This document shows positions 9,596 to 19,699 of a stretch of DNA of 64,000 bases, piece by piece. The notes under the pieces were generated by a model that ran no database searches, was not told where the DNA came from, and saw nothing but the letters and a program-made list of their open reading frames with translations. Numbering within the stretch: position 1 is the first letter of the stretch; each line of letters opens with the position of its first letter. Source of the DNA: Metellina segmentata. Taxonomy: Eukaryota > Arthropoda > Arachnida > Araneae > Tetragnathidae. The position numbers were made by a program, and so were the translations under genes. Location: assembly GCA_947359465.1 (NCBI GenBank), contig OX375872.1, positions 138,093,432-138,157,431 on the forward strand. Reading direction: 5' to 3'.

Positions 9596-9985
9596 CTCTG
9601 TCCACCCCTAGATGGCGATACCTGTCATTTTCACACCATTAGAAATTATATACGAGAATATCAAATCTTATATTTAATTAGTTACTTGAAAAATCCCTAG
9701 ATGGCGCTACCAGTCGTTCAGGGCATCAACCCCATTCATTAGAAGATTAATTATTCAAAATTAAAATCCCATCACTCCCAATATTTTCACAAGTCCCAAA
9801 CTGAGAAAAAAAGCAAACGCTACATTTAAACACCGCCTTCCCTCAAGTGCTCGATAGCTCAACGGATAGCATGTCTGCTTTCGGAGCGCATGGTCCCCAG
9901 TTCGAATCCGAGAAAATCCTTTTTAAATTTATATAATACGGTTACTCATCCCACCACCAGATGGCGCTACCAGTCCTTCATCACC
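9596..9985. repeat. Three copies of an 'agatggcgctaccagt' motif
   Basis: The word ctagatggcgataccTgt / ctagatggcgctaccagt / ccagatggcgctaccagt occurs near 9607, 9699 and 9957, each after a run like 'ccacccc' or 'aatccc'. The spaced copies suggest one interspersed repeat family duplicated or inserted repeatedly. Confidence 0.55.
9849..9919 (+). repeat. tRNA-like sequence (SINE head or tRNA pseudogene)
   Basis: tagctcaacggatag resembles a pol III A box and agttcgaatcc a B box, 45 bp apart, followed by a T-run terminator. The acceptor ends do not pair and the T stem is broken, so I do not call a functional tRNA. Confidence 0.45.
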
Positions 9986-10137
9986 ATGGAAACTCACCAT
10001 GAACAACATGACGTCATCTCACCCACCCAAAAATGAAAATACTCTTATCAGTTGTCAGCTTCAACTCTTATCAGTATCACCACAAATTCTTATCTCCCCC
10101 CACAACGTTATCTGATTCCTCCTCCTAAATATAAACA

Positions 10138-10155
10138 AACGGCGGCCATCTTGTT
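10138..10155 (-). promoter_or_regulatory. YY1/Pho-like motif
   Basis: ggcggccatcttg reads caagatggccgcc on the minus strand, a near-consensus YY1/Pleiohomeotic word typical of animal promoters and 5' UTRs. It may belong to a repeat here: no gene start is evident. Confidence 0.3.
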
Positions 10156-10319
10156 TTACACGCTCAAGGGACCCACATACTACTACCTTACATTTTATTT
10201 TCTTTAAATTAATAAATTTTACATCGTAGCCTCTTTATTTTTGCAATACGAATATGGGCGCATTAGACAATTACGTCACGACTTTTACGTCCCTTAGAGT
10301 CGACTTCGAGATTGTTTTT

Positions 10320-10370
10320 GGTAGGTATTTAATTAATGTCGCACCGGACCAACACAATGGGCTGTTGCGA
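10320..10370 (-). repeat. SINE tail fragment
   Basis: ggtaggtatttaattaatgtcg followed by the 'ccaacacaatgggctgtt' words of the family II SINE 3' end. Only the 3' tail is present. Confidence 0.6.
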
Positions 10371-10612
10371 TCGTTTTTAGAATTGCGTAGCAATCACCGG
10401 GTTGATGAGCGTTATTGTATTTTCTTTTTTATGATAATGAAATTTTTGCGAAATTTTTTTATGAAATGAATTTTGTGTCCAGTTCAAATTTTCAAATTTA
10501 ATCTAGAACATTTTAAACGAATTTATTAGTTTTTTTCTCCCTTGAACTAACGCTTTCGACCTTTTTGGAATTGGCACGGGAAAAGCCCTGCTGGCCACGC
10601 AGTGGCTAGTAT
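10371..10612 (+). mobile_element. Helitron-like fragment with 3' terminus
   Basis: Contains 'gcgtagcaatcaccggg' and ends with ggcacggg...ctggccacgcagtggctagt: a short hairpin (ccac-gca-gtgg) followed by CTAG and T, the usual Helitron 3' end. The same ends recur near 23.5 and 39.1 kb. No helicase ORF, so non-autonomous. Confidence 0.5.
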
Positions 10613-10713
10613 GATATAAAACAGTAGCATGAAACAATAAAAATGGCAATAATATGTGACAAGGAGAGTTCAGAAAAAAAGTATAACTCAGAAAAAAATC
10701 AAGGCTTATGAAT

Positions 10714-11750
10714 TTAATATGGAATGTGATCGCCTCTGACTTGTACGCACATATCACAACGTGATTTCATACTGGCAATAATGTTAACCACAGTTGTAGG
10801 AATTAAGTTCCACTCCTCCAGCAATGAGGTCTTCAGTGCATTAGTATCTCTAGGAAGAAGATGTCTCGGTGCAACTTCTTTTCCTAGGTAGTCCCATAAG
10901 TTCTCTATCGGGTTCAGATCAGGAGATTTTGCTGGCCACGGTATTCGCTCAATGACTTCATTTTCAAGGAATTCGTCAACGAGGTTTACTCGATGTGGAC
11001 GAGCATTATCGTCCATAAATAAAAAATCAGATCCATATGCACCTCTGAAAAGTCATACATAACGTTTTAAGACCTCATCCCGATATCTCTGATCGGTCAC
11101 AGGTCCTCTGTTGAAAATGTGTAGAAGCGTAAGTCTATCGAGTATTATTCCACCCCACACCATCCCACCTGCACTAACTACCAAAATGGTCATATTCCAT
11201 AATGTTCGAAGGAAGATTTCGCGTTCTTGTCTCTCTCCAGATATAAAAACGTTTAGAATCAGATGTTAAACTAAACCTTGACTTATCAGTAAAGAGAACA
11301 TGGGTCCATTAGTGTTGACTCCAGTTCTGGTTTTCTTTGCACCAATTAGCAAGCCCTCTTGAATTGTGAAGACAGTGAAACACATATATATATATATCCT
11401 GGGCTTTCTGGCATAAAGGCCTTTTTCATTAAGCCTTTGGTATACAGTTTGTCGTGGTACAACAGTTTCCGTGTAGGCTACAAGCTCTGAACTCCTTACA
11501 ACAGATCCAGATTTCTGAAATTATTTCCATAGTGCAGACTGTCTGTCTTGAAATATTCACACATCTCGCTGCTTCTAAAAGGTCGATAACGCGCCACTTC
11601 AGATTCTTCCAAATGATACTTGGGAGCCATAACAAACCGTTTTGAGTTCTTATACACTGAAATCAAAAGCTGTATTGCAGAAAATCACTCAGATATTCAA
11701 TTTGAGCAAAGCCTTGATTTGCATATCAGAAACCGCTTGATCCCTTTTGA
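10714..11750 (-). pseudogene. Tc1/mariner transposase remnant 1
   Basis: The open C-terminal 100 residues (10714-11016) start at DDNARPH, carrying the second catalytic Asp, and include NPIENLWDYLG with the third acidic residue, DD34E type. Homology continues upstream with stops and frameshifts to about 11750 (helix-turn-helix part). A (TA)5 tract at 11387 interrupts it. Non-functional. Confidence 0.75.
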
Positions 11751-11929
11751 TTGAATAATGCTAATAAGACTTGCCTTTCATACATTCCCTGCAAAAAGGG
11801 ATTACATCGATTGGATATTTCATTTTGGGCATGTAAAAATAATTTTGGACACGAGTGTATTCACAATATTCAAGGTCAGAGGTGAAATCAAAAATATCTC
11901 CCAGAATTATCAAATAATCGCTGGCTTAG

Positions 11930-11976
11930 AGCAGGTAGGTAGGTAATTTAATTAACGTCGCACTGGTTTTTAAGCG
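11930..11976 (-). repeat. SINE tail fragment
   Basis: gcaggtaggtaggtaatttaattaacgtcgcactgg: the (GTAG)n tail plus the first 20 bp of a family II SINE 3' end, joined directly to the second Tc1 remnant. Confidence 0.55.
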
Positions 11977-11977
11977 A

Positions 11978-12446
11978 TCTCGCTTGTGTAGTGAAGACAG
12001 TGAAACACATACCCTCCACTTTCTGGTATAAAGGACTTTTTTATTAAGCCTTCTGTATACAGTTTGCCGTGATACAACAGTTCCCAATGTTCCCGTGGCG
12101 GCTGCGAGCTCTGAACTTAACTGCCGAGCAGTTGACTTCATGTTACAATTGGCAGTTATTGCCATATCTTCGATACACATCGATCTTGAGAAGCAGTTGT
12201 TATACGTTTACGACCTTGTCCAGGCCTCCTTACAGTAGTTCCAGAGTTCTGAAATTGTTTCCGTTGCGCATAGACTGTCTGTTTTGAAATATTCACACAT
12301 CTCGCTGCTTCCATGACTGTGTGTCGTGCTTCTAAACGGCTGATAATGCGTCACTGCACAGATTCTTCCAAATGGTACTTCGGAGCAATAACAAACCGTT
12401 TTGAGTCTTTACACACTGAAATTAAACGCTGTATTGCAGAAATTCA
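11978..12446 (-). pseudogene. Tc1/mariner transposase remnant 2 (N-terminal half)
   Basis: Similar to 11380-11700 line by line (cagtgaaacacat, ttaagccttct, cacacatctcgctgcttc), covering the DNA-binding half of a Tc1-type transposase with frameshifts. A second, diverged copy of the same family in the same orientation. Confidence 0.65.
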
Positions 12447-12906
12447 CTTTGCGCAAAAAGCTTGATCCCCTACAAAAATGGATTACATCCATGGGTATTT
12501 CATAGAATATAATTCTTTTTTGTGTACATAAAGATAATTTTGGACATGAGTGTACTTTAACATGTGCTTAGGGCCATTCTTGAGTGGTTTATTGCTGGGC
12601 TGGCACTTGCACTTGTAACAAATAGACGGGGCCGAAATATCTCGTCGTAATATACACTTTACAGGCAAAAGTCACCTGACACTTGGAGTAGAATCAAAAC
12701 AGCATTTATTTTGGGGTCTGATTATAAATATAAATTTTCATTTTCAGAATCCACATCCACATGAATAACTATGAAGTGAGTATGAACTGAAATTCAAGGA
12801 AAGAATGTCCTATAGAAATGTGCAACGGTTTTATATCAAAATCTAAATATTGAAGTAGCATTCACTTTATTTTATCCCTGAATATATAAGTCCTAGAGGA
12901 CTGTAT

Positions 12907-13095
12907 CACGTTGGGTTGGCGTGGAAGTTTGGAGAGTGGGGTGCCAGCTCAGGTGTTGCTTCGTCATCTGACCGTGGTTCAAAAATACGAGGTGTTGTCC
13001 TCGAATCTTTCCCTTAAGGGACTGATTCCGGACCGTCGTCAATAACCCGTTGTGTTGCTCTAGTACGACGTTAACTAAAATTACCATTACCATTA
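12907..13095 (+). repeat. SINE family I, 5'-truncated, with 15-bp target duplication
   Basis: Body from 'cacgttgggttgg' to the (ATTACC)n tail. The flanks 12892-12906 and 13096-13110 are both cctagaggactgtat, a perfect 15-bp target-site duplication typical of LINE-driven insertion. Confidence 0.9.
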
Positions 13096-13219
13096 CCTAG
13101 AGGACTGTATTGTGCTGACTTTCCTTCATAAACTTATTAACAAGCCAAAATGGTTCAGTCCCCTAGAATTTGTGTTCATGATACGTATTTTATATTCTGA
13201 ATATGGATATTTAGGGATA

Positions 13220-13308
13220 ATACAGTGACTGGGATTGATCCCGGACAGTAGTCAATAGCCGTTGTGTTGCTCTAGTACGACGTTGATTAAAAATTACCAA
13301 CAGATATA
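13220..13308 (+). repeat. SINE 3' fragment
   Basis: Only the last ~85 bp (gggattgatcccggac ... tagtacgacgtt) of the SINE body and start of tail. Confidence 0.7.
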
Positions 13309-13789
13309 CCTCAGCGCGTAATTAGAAAAGAAACATGGAATATGACACAGGGAATTTCAATATTCCAACCACATGGAATTTAGCTCATAAAATATTTAGT
13401 GAGTCTCGGGCGAGGCACTGTTCTGGACCAATATCCTATCACCAATGGTCAGTGTAAGCGAGAGACTATACTAATGAGATATGAAGAAGTGATGATGATG
13501 ATGATGTCGTGTCTACGACGAGTCTTGTTCAAAGGGTGCCATGAGCAGTTATCACAGCTCTAGCAATCTCCACTATATTGTCCTCGTACAGGTTCGGTTC
13601 CGAGAAAAGGACCCCGACTTTAAATAGATCCGCAATTATTGCTGGACAATCGAAAATGTGAGCTGGAGAAGTGATCGTATGAATCATAAGAAACATAAGA
13701 AATGATCACTAGAAATAAGATCATTCACTTTTTTGTGAAATCTTTATACAGTCAAACCAAATCTCATTAAGACGAACTCGCTTAGTACG

Positions 13790-13945
13790 TAATGGTAATG
13801 GTAATGGTAATTTTAGTTAACGTCGTACTAGAGCAACACAACGGGCTATTGACGACGGTCCGGAATCAGTCCCTTAAGGGAAAGATCCGAGGACAACACC
13901 TCGTAATTTTAAACCACGGTCAGATGACGAAGCAACACCTGAGCT
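13790..13945 (-). repeat. SINE family I, 5'-truncated, with 12-bp target duplication
   Basis: (TAATGG)n tail then the 3' half of the body. Flanks 13778-13789 and 13946-13957 are both tcgcttagtacg. Confidence 0.88.
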
Positions 13946-14212
13946 TCGCTTAGTACGAATTACTTATAATGAAAACTAAATTCCAATCCCCATCAAAATG
14001 TGTATTCGAATATCCATAACTCATTCGTTTAAGAAGAATTCTGGATTCCTGATCGCCGGTTAAGACAAATTTTTAACTGAAGGACAAACGGATTCTTTTC
14101 ATTCGTGTGATCAGAAACATTACGGCCGTGGTATTCAGATTGGAAAAGTAACGTATTAGCAACCGGAAGGTTTTGAGTTCGAATCCTACCAATGACTGTC
14201 GTGTACAAAGGG

Positions 14213-14446
14213 CGCCACGTAATTCTGAACCACGGTCAGATGACGAGGCAACAAATGTACTGGCACACCTCTCTCCAAACTTCCACACCAACCCAATGTG
14301 AAGATTTTCGGCCATGACGACAGATTTAAGGTGCACCAGCCGCCTTTACATCAGACGCTTTAAATATCCATGCACGTACCTGGATTCGAACCAGGAACTT
14401 TCCGATCTAGAGGCTAACACCTTTACCACTAGACCGGTATGTTGTT
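14213..14446 (-). repeat. SINE family I, 5' half with tRNA head
   Basis: Minus-strand tRNA-like head ends near 14446: B box ggttcgaatcc (about 14383-14393) and A box-like tagtggtaaagg, followed by the common core. The 3' part is missing. Confidence 0.75.
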
Positions 14447-14454
14447 GGATTTTT

Positions 14455-14612
14455 CCCTTCAGGAGTGATCCTGGATCATCGCTAATAACCCGTTGTGTTG
14501 CTCCATTGAGACTTTAATTGAACTTCTGACCTAACCAAACTTAAGGGATTGATCCCGGACTGTCGTCAATATCCCGTTGTGTTGCTCTAGTACGACTTTA
14601 AATAAAAATTAT
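14455..14612 (+). repeat. Two SINE 3' fragments
   Basis: 14455-14520 and 14543-14612 each carry the 'gatcc.gga...taa.a.cccgttgtgttgctc' 3' segment, diverged from each other, so two separate old copies. Confidence 0.6.
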
Positions 14613-14711
14613 CAATTATTACCGATCTAACCAAAAAATGTATTATTATCTTCGTTTGGGGGACTGACCTGATCCCAATTTTAATTCCATTACTACATTT
14701 TTAACTAGGTA

Positions 14712-14852
14712 GGTAAAAGCAGAGGTAATTGTACTTACGTCCCACTTTAGCGAGGAACGCAGCGGGCTGTTGGAGATGGTTCGGAATCAATCACAAAGAG
14801 AAAGATCGGAGGACAACAAGTCGTAATTTTAAACAACGGCCTAACATTTTGC
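14712..14852 (-). repeat. SINE 3' fragment, diverged
   Basis: 'acgtcccactttagcgaggaacgc..cgggctgtt' followed by 'agaaagatcggaggacaac', recognisable as the SINE tail half. Confidence 0.55.
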
Positions 14853-15039
14853 TTATCGATTATATCTCTCATCAAAAATTTTTTGTACAGAAAATTTTAC
14901 GTACAAATATCGGGCGTGCCGCTTGAAGGGTTAAAATATTAAATAAATAATTTTTTTTAATGTTATGGAAAAGTTAAAGAAACATTTAAAAATTAAAATG
15001 TTTGTATAGGATATGGCCTTTTGCAAAATTTTCTAATCA

Positions 15040-15410
15040 ATTCAATCCTATTCGAATGCACAATGATAGAAAAAAAATACGCTTCTTTACACAAAATTCA
15101 CCAATTGAGTCAAATGACCCGTTTTAAAATTTTGATTTAAAATTACGCAAGTTTTATCGCTTTTCCTCAATTGACTTTAAGTCCTTATCTGAAATGTTCA
15201 TAAAATTAATCTGGCAATACATATTTATCTTCATCTCTCTCTGCATCCGGCATACGTATGAAGTACACATATTTTTACCTTGACCGGTTTAATATTTTGT
15301 GTTTTTATAACATTGTCAACTCTAAGGCCATTCCATATAAACTGTTATGCATATTAATAAGCATGCACACCACCGTATAGGTTTTCATGCTTCATTGCAT
15401 TTTAATAATT
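15040..15410 (+). repeat. Interspersed repeat, inverted partner at 27548-27850
   Basis: Reverse-complement homology to 27548-27850 in many blocks: 'accggtttaatatt', 'cctcaattgactttaag', 'catgcttcattgcat'. Non-coding; no termini resolved. The full SINE at 15426 is inserted next to it. Confidence 0.7.
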
Positions 15411-15425
15411 TATGGCGCGGTGTGG

Positions 15426-15758
15426 TAATGGTAATGGTAATTTTAGTTAACGTCATACTAGAGCAACACAACGGGCTATTGACGACGGTCCGGAATCAGT
15501 CCCTTAAGGGAAAGATTCGAGGACAACACCTCGTAATTTTGAACCACGGTCAGATGACGAAGCAACACCTGAGCTGGCACCCCACTCTCCAAACTTCCAC
15601 TCCAACCCAACGTGAGGACTTTCGGCCACGACAGATTTAAGGTGCACCAGCCGCCTCTACACCATACGTTTACAAACATCCATGCCCGGACCCGGATTCG
15701 AACCAGGAACCTTCCGATCTAGAGGCTAACACCTTAACCACTATACCGGTTGGTCGGC
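15426..15758 (-). repeat. Full-length tRNA-derived SINE (family I) with 15-bp target duplication
   Basis: Reads from a (TAATGG)n tail to a complete tRNA head on the minus strand: A box-like tagtggttaagg and B box ggttcgaatcc. Flanks 15411-15425 and 15759-15773 are both tatggcgcggtgtgg, so this is a complete 333-bp insertion. It is the best reference copy in the window. Confidence 0.93.
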
Positions 15759-15773
15759 TATGGCGCGGTGTGG

Positions 15774-15862
15774 AAGTTTGAAGAGTGGCGTTCCAGCTCA
15801 GGTGTGACCCCATCATCTGACCGTGATTCAAAATTACGAGGGGTTAATTCCGAACAAGATTC
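15774..15862 (+). repeat. SINE core fragment
   Basis: gaagtttgaagagtggcg through 'ctgaccgtgattcaaaattacgagg'; an older core fragment adjoining the target site of the full-length SINE. Confidence 0.6.
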
Positions 15863-15892
15863 ATGCTCATTGTATCCTGACGATAACATAAG

Positions 15893-16199
15893 CCGCGGTT
15901 GCCCGGATTGTTGAGTAACGAATTAGCAAAAGGAGGGTTGCAAGCTCAAATCCAACCAAAGACTCATGTACAAAAGGGGGCTGGTGCACGTTAACTCCGT
16001 CGTGGCCTCAAATGTCCTCACGTTGACCTGGTGTGGAACTTAGGAGAGCGGAGGGCCAGCGCATTTGTCTCGTCATCTGACCGTGGGTCAAAATCACGTG
16101 TTTTTTACCTTGGATCTTTCCCATTGGGATTGATCCCAGACCGTTGCCAATAGCTCGTTGTGTTGCTCCAGTTGTACGTGAAGTAAAGTAAATACCAAC
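15893..16199 (+). repeat. SINE family II, near full length
   Basis: A different tRNA-like head (cggttgcccggattgttgag, later gagggttgcaagctcaaatcc as a decayed B box) joined to the same core as family I, ending in a (CTAC)-type tail. Confidence 0.75.
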
Positions 16200-16282
16200 C
16201 TACCACTCTAGCGCCCATGTCTATTTAAATAAAATGATTTGAACACATATAAATTATGTAATTTGAACATATATTTGAACGT

Positions 16283-16372
16283 GGTTTTAATTTTGAACCA
16301 CGGTCAAATGACGAAGCCAACACAAAAGCCTATGCACTCCACTCTCCAAACTTCCGCACCACGTGTGACTCG
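16283..16372 (-). repeat. SINE core fragment
   Basis: 'ttttgaaccacggtcaaatgacgaag' to 'actctccaaacttccgcacc'. Core only. Confidence 0.65.
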
Positions 16373-16699
16373 TTTCGGTAAAAATATAATTTTTACGAAA
16401 GGTCTGTAAATTTATAGTTAAAGCATGCGTAAAACTTACTACCTTCCTAGAGAGAAATGTGATCACGCAGACGTAAAATGCTTATGGGAATTTCTTCAGG
16501 TGCTGTGGAATTTTTCCCCAGACAAATCTTCGAGTAAAAGGAAGTGACTTTTTCTGCGAAATGCAACCGATTCCTAATTCTATTACGGATGTTTATGCGG
16601 AAACCGCAAAAAGTTAAAAAATATAGTTTATAACTTACCTCAATGTCGTAGTACGAAATTGGATTCCTGACTTAACTTAAAAAATTAACCAATAGGTAG

Positions 16700-17450
16700 T
16701 AGGGATGCGACATCGATGTCGATGTTTTCAAAACATCGATGTTTTTTAAAAACATCGATGTATTGGGGTCGATGTTTTTGTAACATCGATGTTTTTACGT
16801 AGTCAATGTTTTATTTTTAAATGAAAAAAGTACCGTTATAAAAATTTTAAAAATAACCAAGTAGCATAATTTTCATATTCAGCAAATTGAACATACTTTT
16901 AGACCAAAGTGATCAAGGGTAAACGGTCTGAAAAGTAGGGATGCGACATCGATGTCGGTGTTTTCAAAAGATTGATGTTATGTAAAAAAAACCTCGATGT
17001 ATTGGAGCCCGATGTCACATCACTAGTTGCTAAACCAGTTTTAAGAAATAGGGAAAAAAGTTTGAATACGCTGAATTTTAAAAACATCTATAATTTGGGG
17101 GCGATGCATTATCAACATCGATGTTTTGCTCTCGATATTGCATCACTAGGTTCTAAACCAGTTTTAAGAAATGGGGGAGGGGGGAGTTTAAATACACTGA
17201 ATTTTAAGAACATCTATGGTTTTGGGGCGATGTATTATCAACATCGATGTTTTAATTTTGAACATCAAAGTTTCAAAACATCGATGTTTTGCTGTCGATG
17301 TAGCATCACTAGTTGCTAAACCAGTATTAAGAAATGGGGGGAAAAGTTTAAATGCACTGAATTTTAAAAACATCGATGTTTTTGGGACGATGTATCATCA
17401 ACATCGATGTTTCAAAACATCTTTGTTTTGCTGTCGATGTCGCATCCCTA
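16700..17450. mobile_element. Non-autonomous hAT-like element rich in ATCGATG repeats
   Basis: Ends are inverted repeats starting TAGGGATGCGACATCGATGT; flanks 16692-16699 and 17451-17458 are both ataggtag, an 8-bp target duplication typical of hAT. Inside, more than a dozen copies of the self-complementary word aacatcgatgttt occur, plus about three ~150-bp units (gcatcactag..gctaaaccagt.ttaagaaa) and a second internal terminus near 16937. No transposase. Confidence 0.88.
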
Positions 17451-17458
17451 ATAGGTAG

Positions 17459-17735
17459 TTGTACATTTTTTAACGTCCCACTGGAACAACACGACGGACA
17501 ATTGATGACGGTCTGGGATCAAACCCGATGGAAAAAATCAGAGGACAACACTACGTAATTTTGAACCACGGTCAGATGACGAGATCACACCTGAGCTGGC
17601 ACTCCACATTTGAGGTAATGATTTAACATGCTCTAGCCTAGCGACCTTTCTACACGATGGTCTTTGGTTGGAATCGAACTCGCACCCCTCCGGTTGCTAA
17701 TCCGTTTCTCTTTTAACCAGGCTACCAAAGATCCG
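17459..17735 (-). repeat. SINE family II, near full length
   Basis: Tail side at 17459, core in the middle, then 'tttggttggaatcgaactcgcac' (B box on minus strand) and the family II head. It starts directly at the hAT target duplication, so the hAT element landed in this SINE's tail. Confidence 0.75.
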
Positions 17736-18539
17736 ATAACATTTGAACATACTGTAGTAGAGCAAACTGATCCTTGACTTATTTTAAATTACGAACCAAT
17801 AAAGTTAATATAATGGAGAAAAAACAAAGAAAACTGGTATATATACAGAGTGTGTGTTTCAAAAATATCTGGTCAGATTCTAAAGGGTGTTAGAGGGGCC
17901 CATAAAAAACATTTCTTCTCAAAGAACATGTGTTCGGAGATGCCAAGTTTATGTGGTAGAGGGCGCTGTTTGGATCAGTCTTAAACATCGTTTATGTGGC
18001 GTAAGGCGTTATTCCTGGTATTGATGTCTGGAATAGTATATCTACTTTCATTTACGATGAAAAATCAGTCAAGAATCAGGATCAGAGTCCTCGTTTTGCT
18101 TGGCATCAGACACAAACCCTGTATGTTTAAAGACCTTTCCAGTGAAGACTAATCAAGGGTCAAATTTGAATTCGCGACGAGTAAACGAGGTTTAACTACA
18201 TTGCCGTCTATGAGAACTACACGGGACTGAAGAAAATTGATGACTTATCCTGAGTTAAAGTTATCTAGGTGACAAAAGTTATCAAGCTTTTACTGAATAC
18301 TTTGTCACCAGAATTGTTTCAAAATTCAACTTCGTGAATGTCAGGTGTTATAAAAATCGTGTTCTGAGTTGGACTAAAAGTTGTAACAACCAAATATTAA
18401 TTTAAGAAATGTGATTAGCTTTACTTTGATTTATTATCAGTTTAGACGAGTCGTGGCCTGCTCTTGTTTTTCTTCATCATATATTCAGTTAAATATGATA
18501 GTTTTTCTAGAATGCTTGGAGTCGTATTTCTGTGTTAAA
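17736..18539. other. Intergenic, nothing recognised
   Basis: No ORF, repeat terminus or RNA gene that I can support. Confidence 0.4.
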
Positions 18540-19181
18540 CAGGGGTGCACCCAGGATGTTAATGTGGAAGGGTTTATATTTGTATCATAGCTCTTTATTA
18601 AGGGTGCTTTAAAATTTAAAAAAATATTTGAAACATAGATTAGTTTTAGAATGTGTTACCTAGGAACTAGTTTTAGAGTATATCTATAACACATTCAGAC
18701 TACTTTTATAAGAGTGTTAGAGATATCAAGAGAGTAGTTCTAGAGTGTGTTACCAAAAGACTAGTTTTAGAATGTGTTATCAAGATGTTACTTTTAGAAT
18801 ATGTCACGTACAGACTAGTTTTATAATGTGGTACCAAGAGGCTAGTTTTGGAGTGCGATATCTAGGGCCTAGTTTTAGATTGAATACTTCAAGATTAATA
18901 GAAGCTGTAGTGAAGGGAAAAGGTGGCAACATTTTGATGAACAATATCAAAATTTTCAATTTCGTTATTCAATCTCAGTAAATACGAATAAAGCGCTTTT
19001 TAAGTGGGCTATATAAAAGCAATAAACAAATGTTTGTTGGTTGCAAAGAGACAGTATCAAAAAAACCTTTATACGGATTTTTAATACAGCAATCAATGAA
19101 TTAAGTAAGGACATTTTTTTACCTTCTTTTCGTACTGGGAGGGGCTTAAGCCCCACAGCCCCCTCCGAAGGTGTGCCCCTG
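18540..19181. mobile_element. hAT-like MITE carrying a 31-bp minisatellite
   Basis: Termini CAGGGGTGCAC and (minus) CAGGGGCACAC; flanks gtgttaaa and gttgtaaa match at 6 of 8. Positions 18644-18890 hold about eight diverged units of 'actagttttagaatgtgttaccaag'. A GGGGCTTAAGCCCC palindrome lies at 19140-19153. Confidence 0.65.
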
Positions 19182-19576
19182 GTTGTAAATACAAAATATA
19201 CATGGAATATTTATAAAAACCCTCTTTTAAATTATTTTTATTTTTTTGTTCAGTGTATTTTACGAAAAATATTTCAGTCTACTTTGAAATTTAATCACCT
19301 TAGAGAAGTACAATGTTATTGTGGAACAGCAATGAACACAGGCAAGATACTTCGACAAAAAATACCTATTTATTATTCCAGCAAATTTTTAACTCTGATT
19401 ATACAAGTGAGGTATATCTTTATGTCTCCTTTACGATTTATTAAAGCTGAATTCAAATAGGAATCACAAGGTGCAAAGCGACACGCGCAGACCAATCAGA
19501 GCGTTTTCATCGCTCGCGCCGGAATGTTTGATTGATTTGCGCTTGTTGCTTTGAGCTTCTAATTTGAATCAAGTCT

Positions 19577-19699
19577 CTATGGAGATGTCTCTTCTATCCT
19601 CTCTTCGTTGGCCACATTACAAAGAATGTGTCTCAGAATCACAGCAGCCGATTCATTTCCTTCTTTGTACTTGACATCTAATAACATTTCAGTGAGAAT
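19577..19699 (-). CDS. ODAD2: ODAD2 exon 11 (stop codon)
   Basis: Acceptor CTTTGTTTCAG|ATT, 40 codons ending NEERIEETSP then TAG. The C-terminus is acidic and unlike the basic vertebrate tail. Confidence 0.82.
   Translation of the reverse strand: MLTEMLLDVKYKEGNESAAVILRHILCNVANEERIEETSP

Noticed and set aside
9849..9919. Functional tRNA gene
   Set aside because: A and B boxes are present but the acceptor and T stems do not pair.
13499..13508. gatgatgatgatg microsatellite as a feature
   Set aside because: Only a few units; not informative.
15347..15640. 97-codon ORF with MVMVILVNV...
   Set aside because: Translation of the SINE body; the same peptide recurs at 12893 and 61323.
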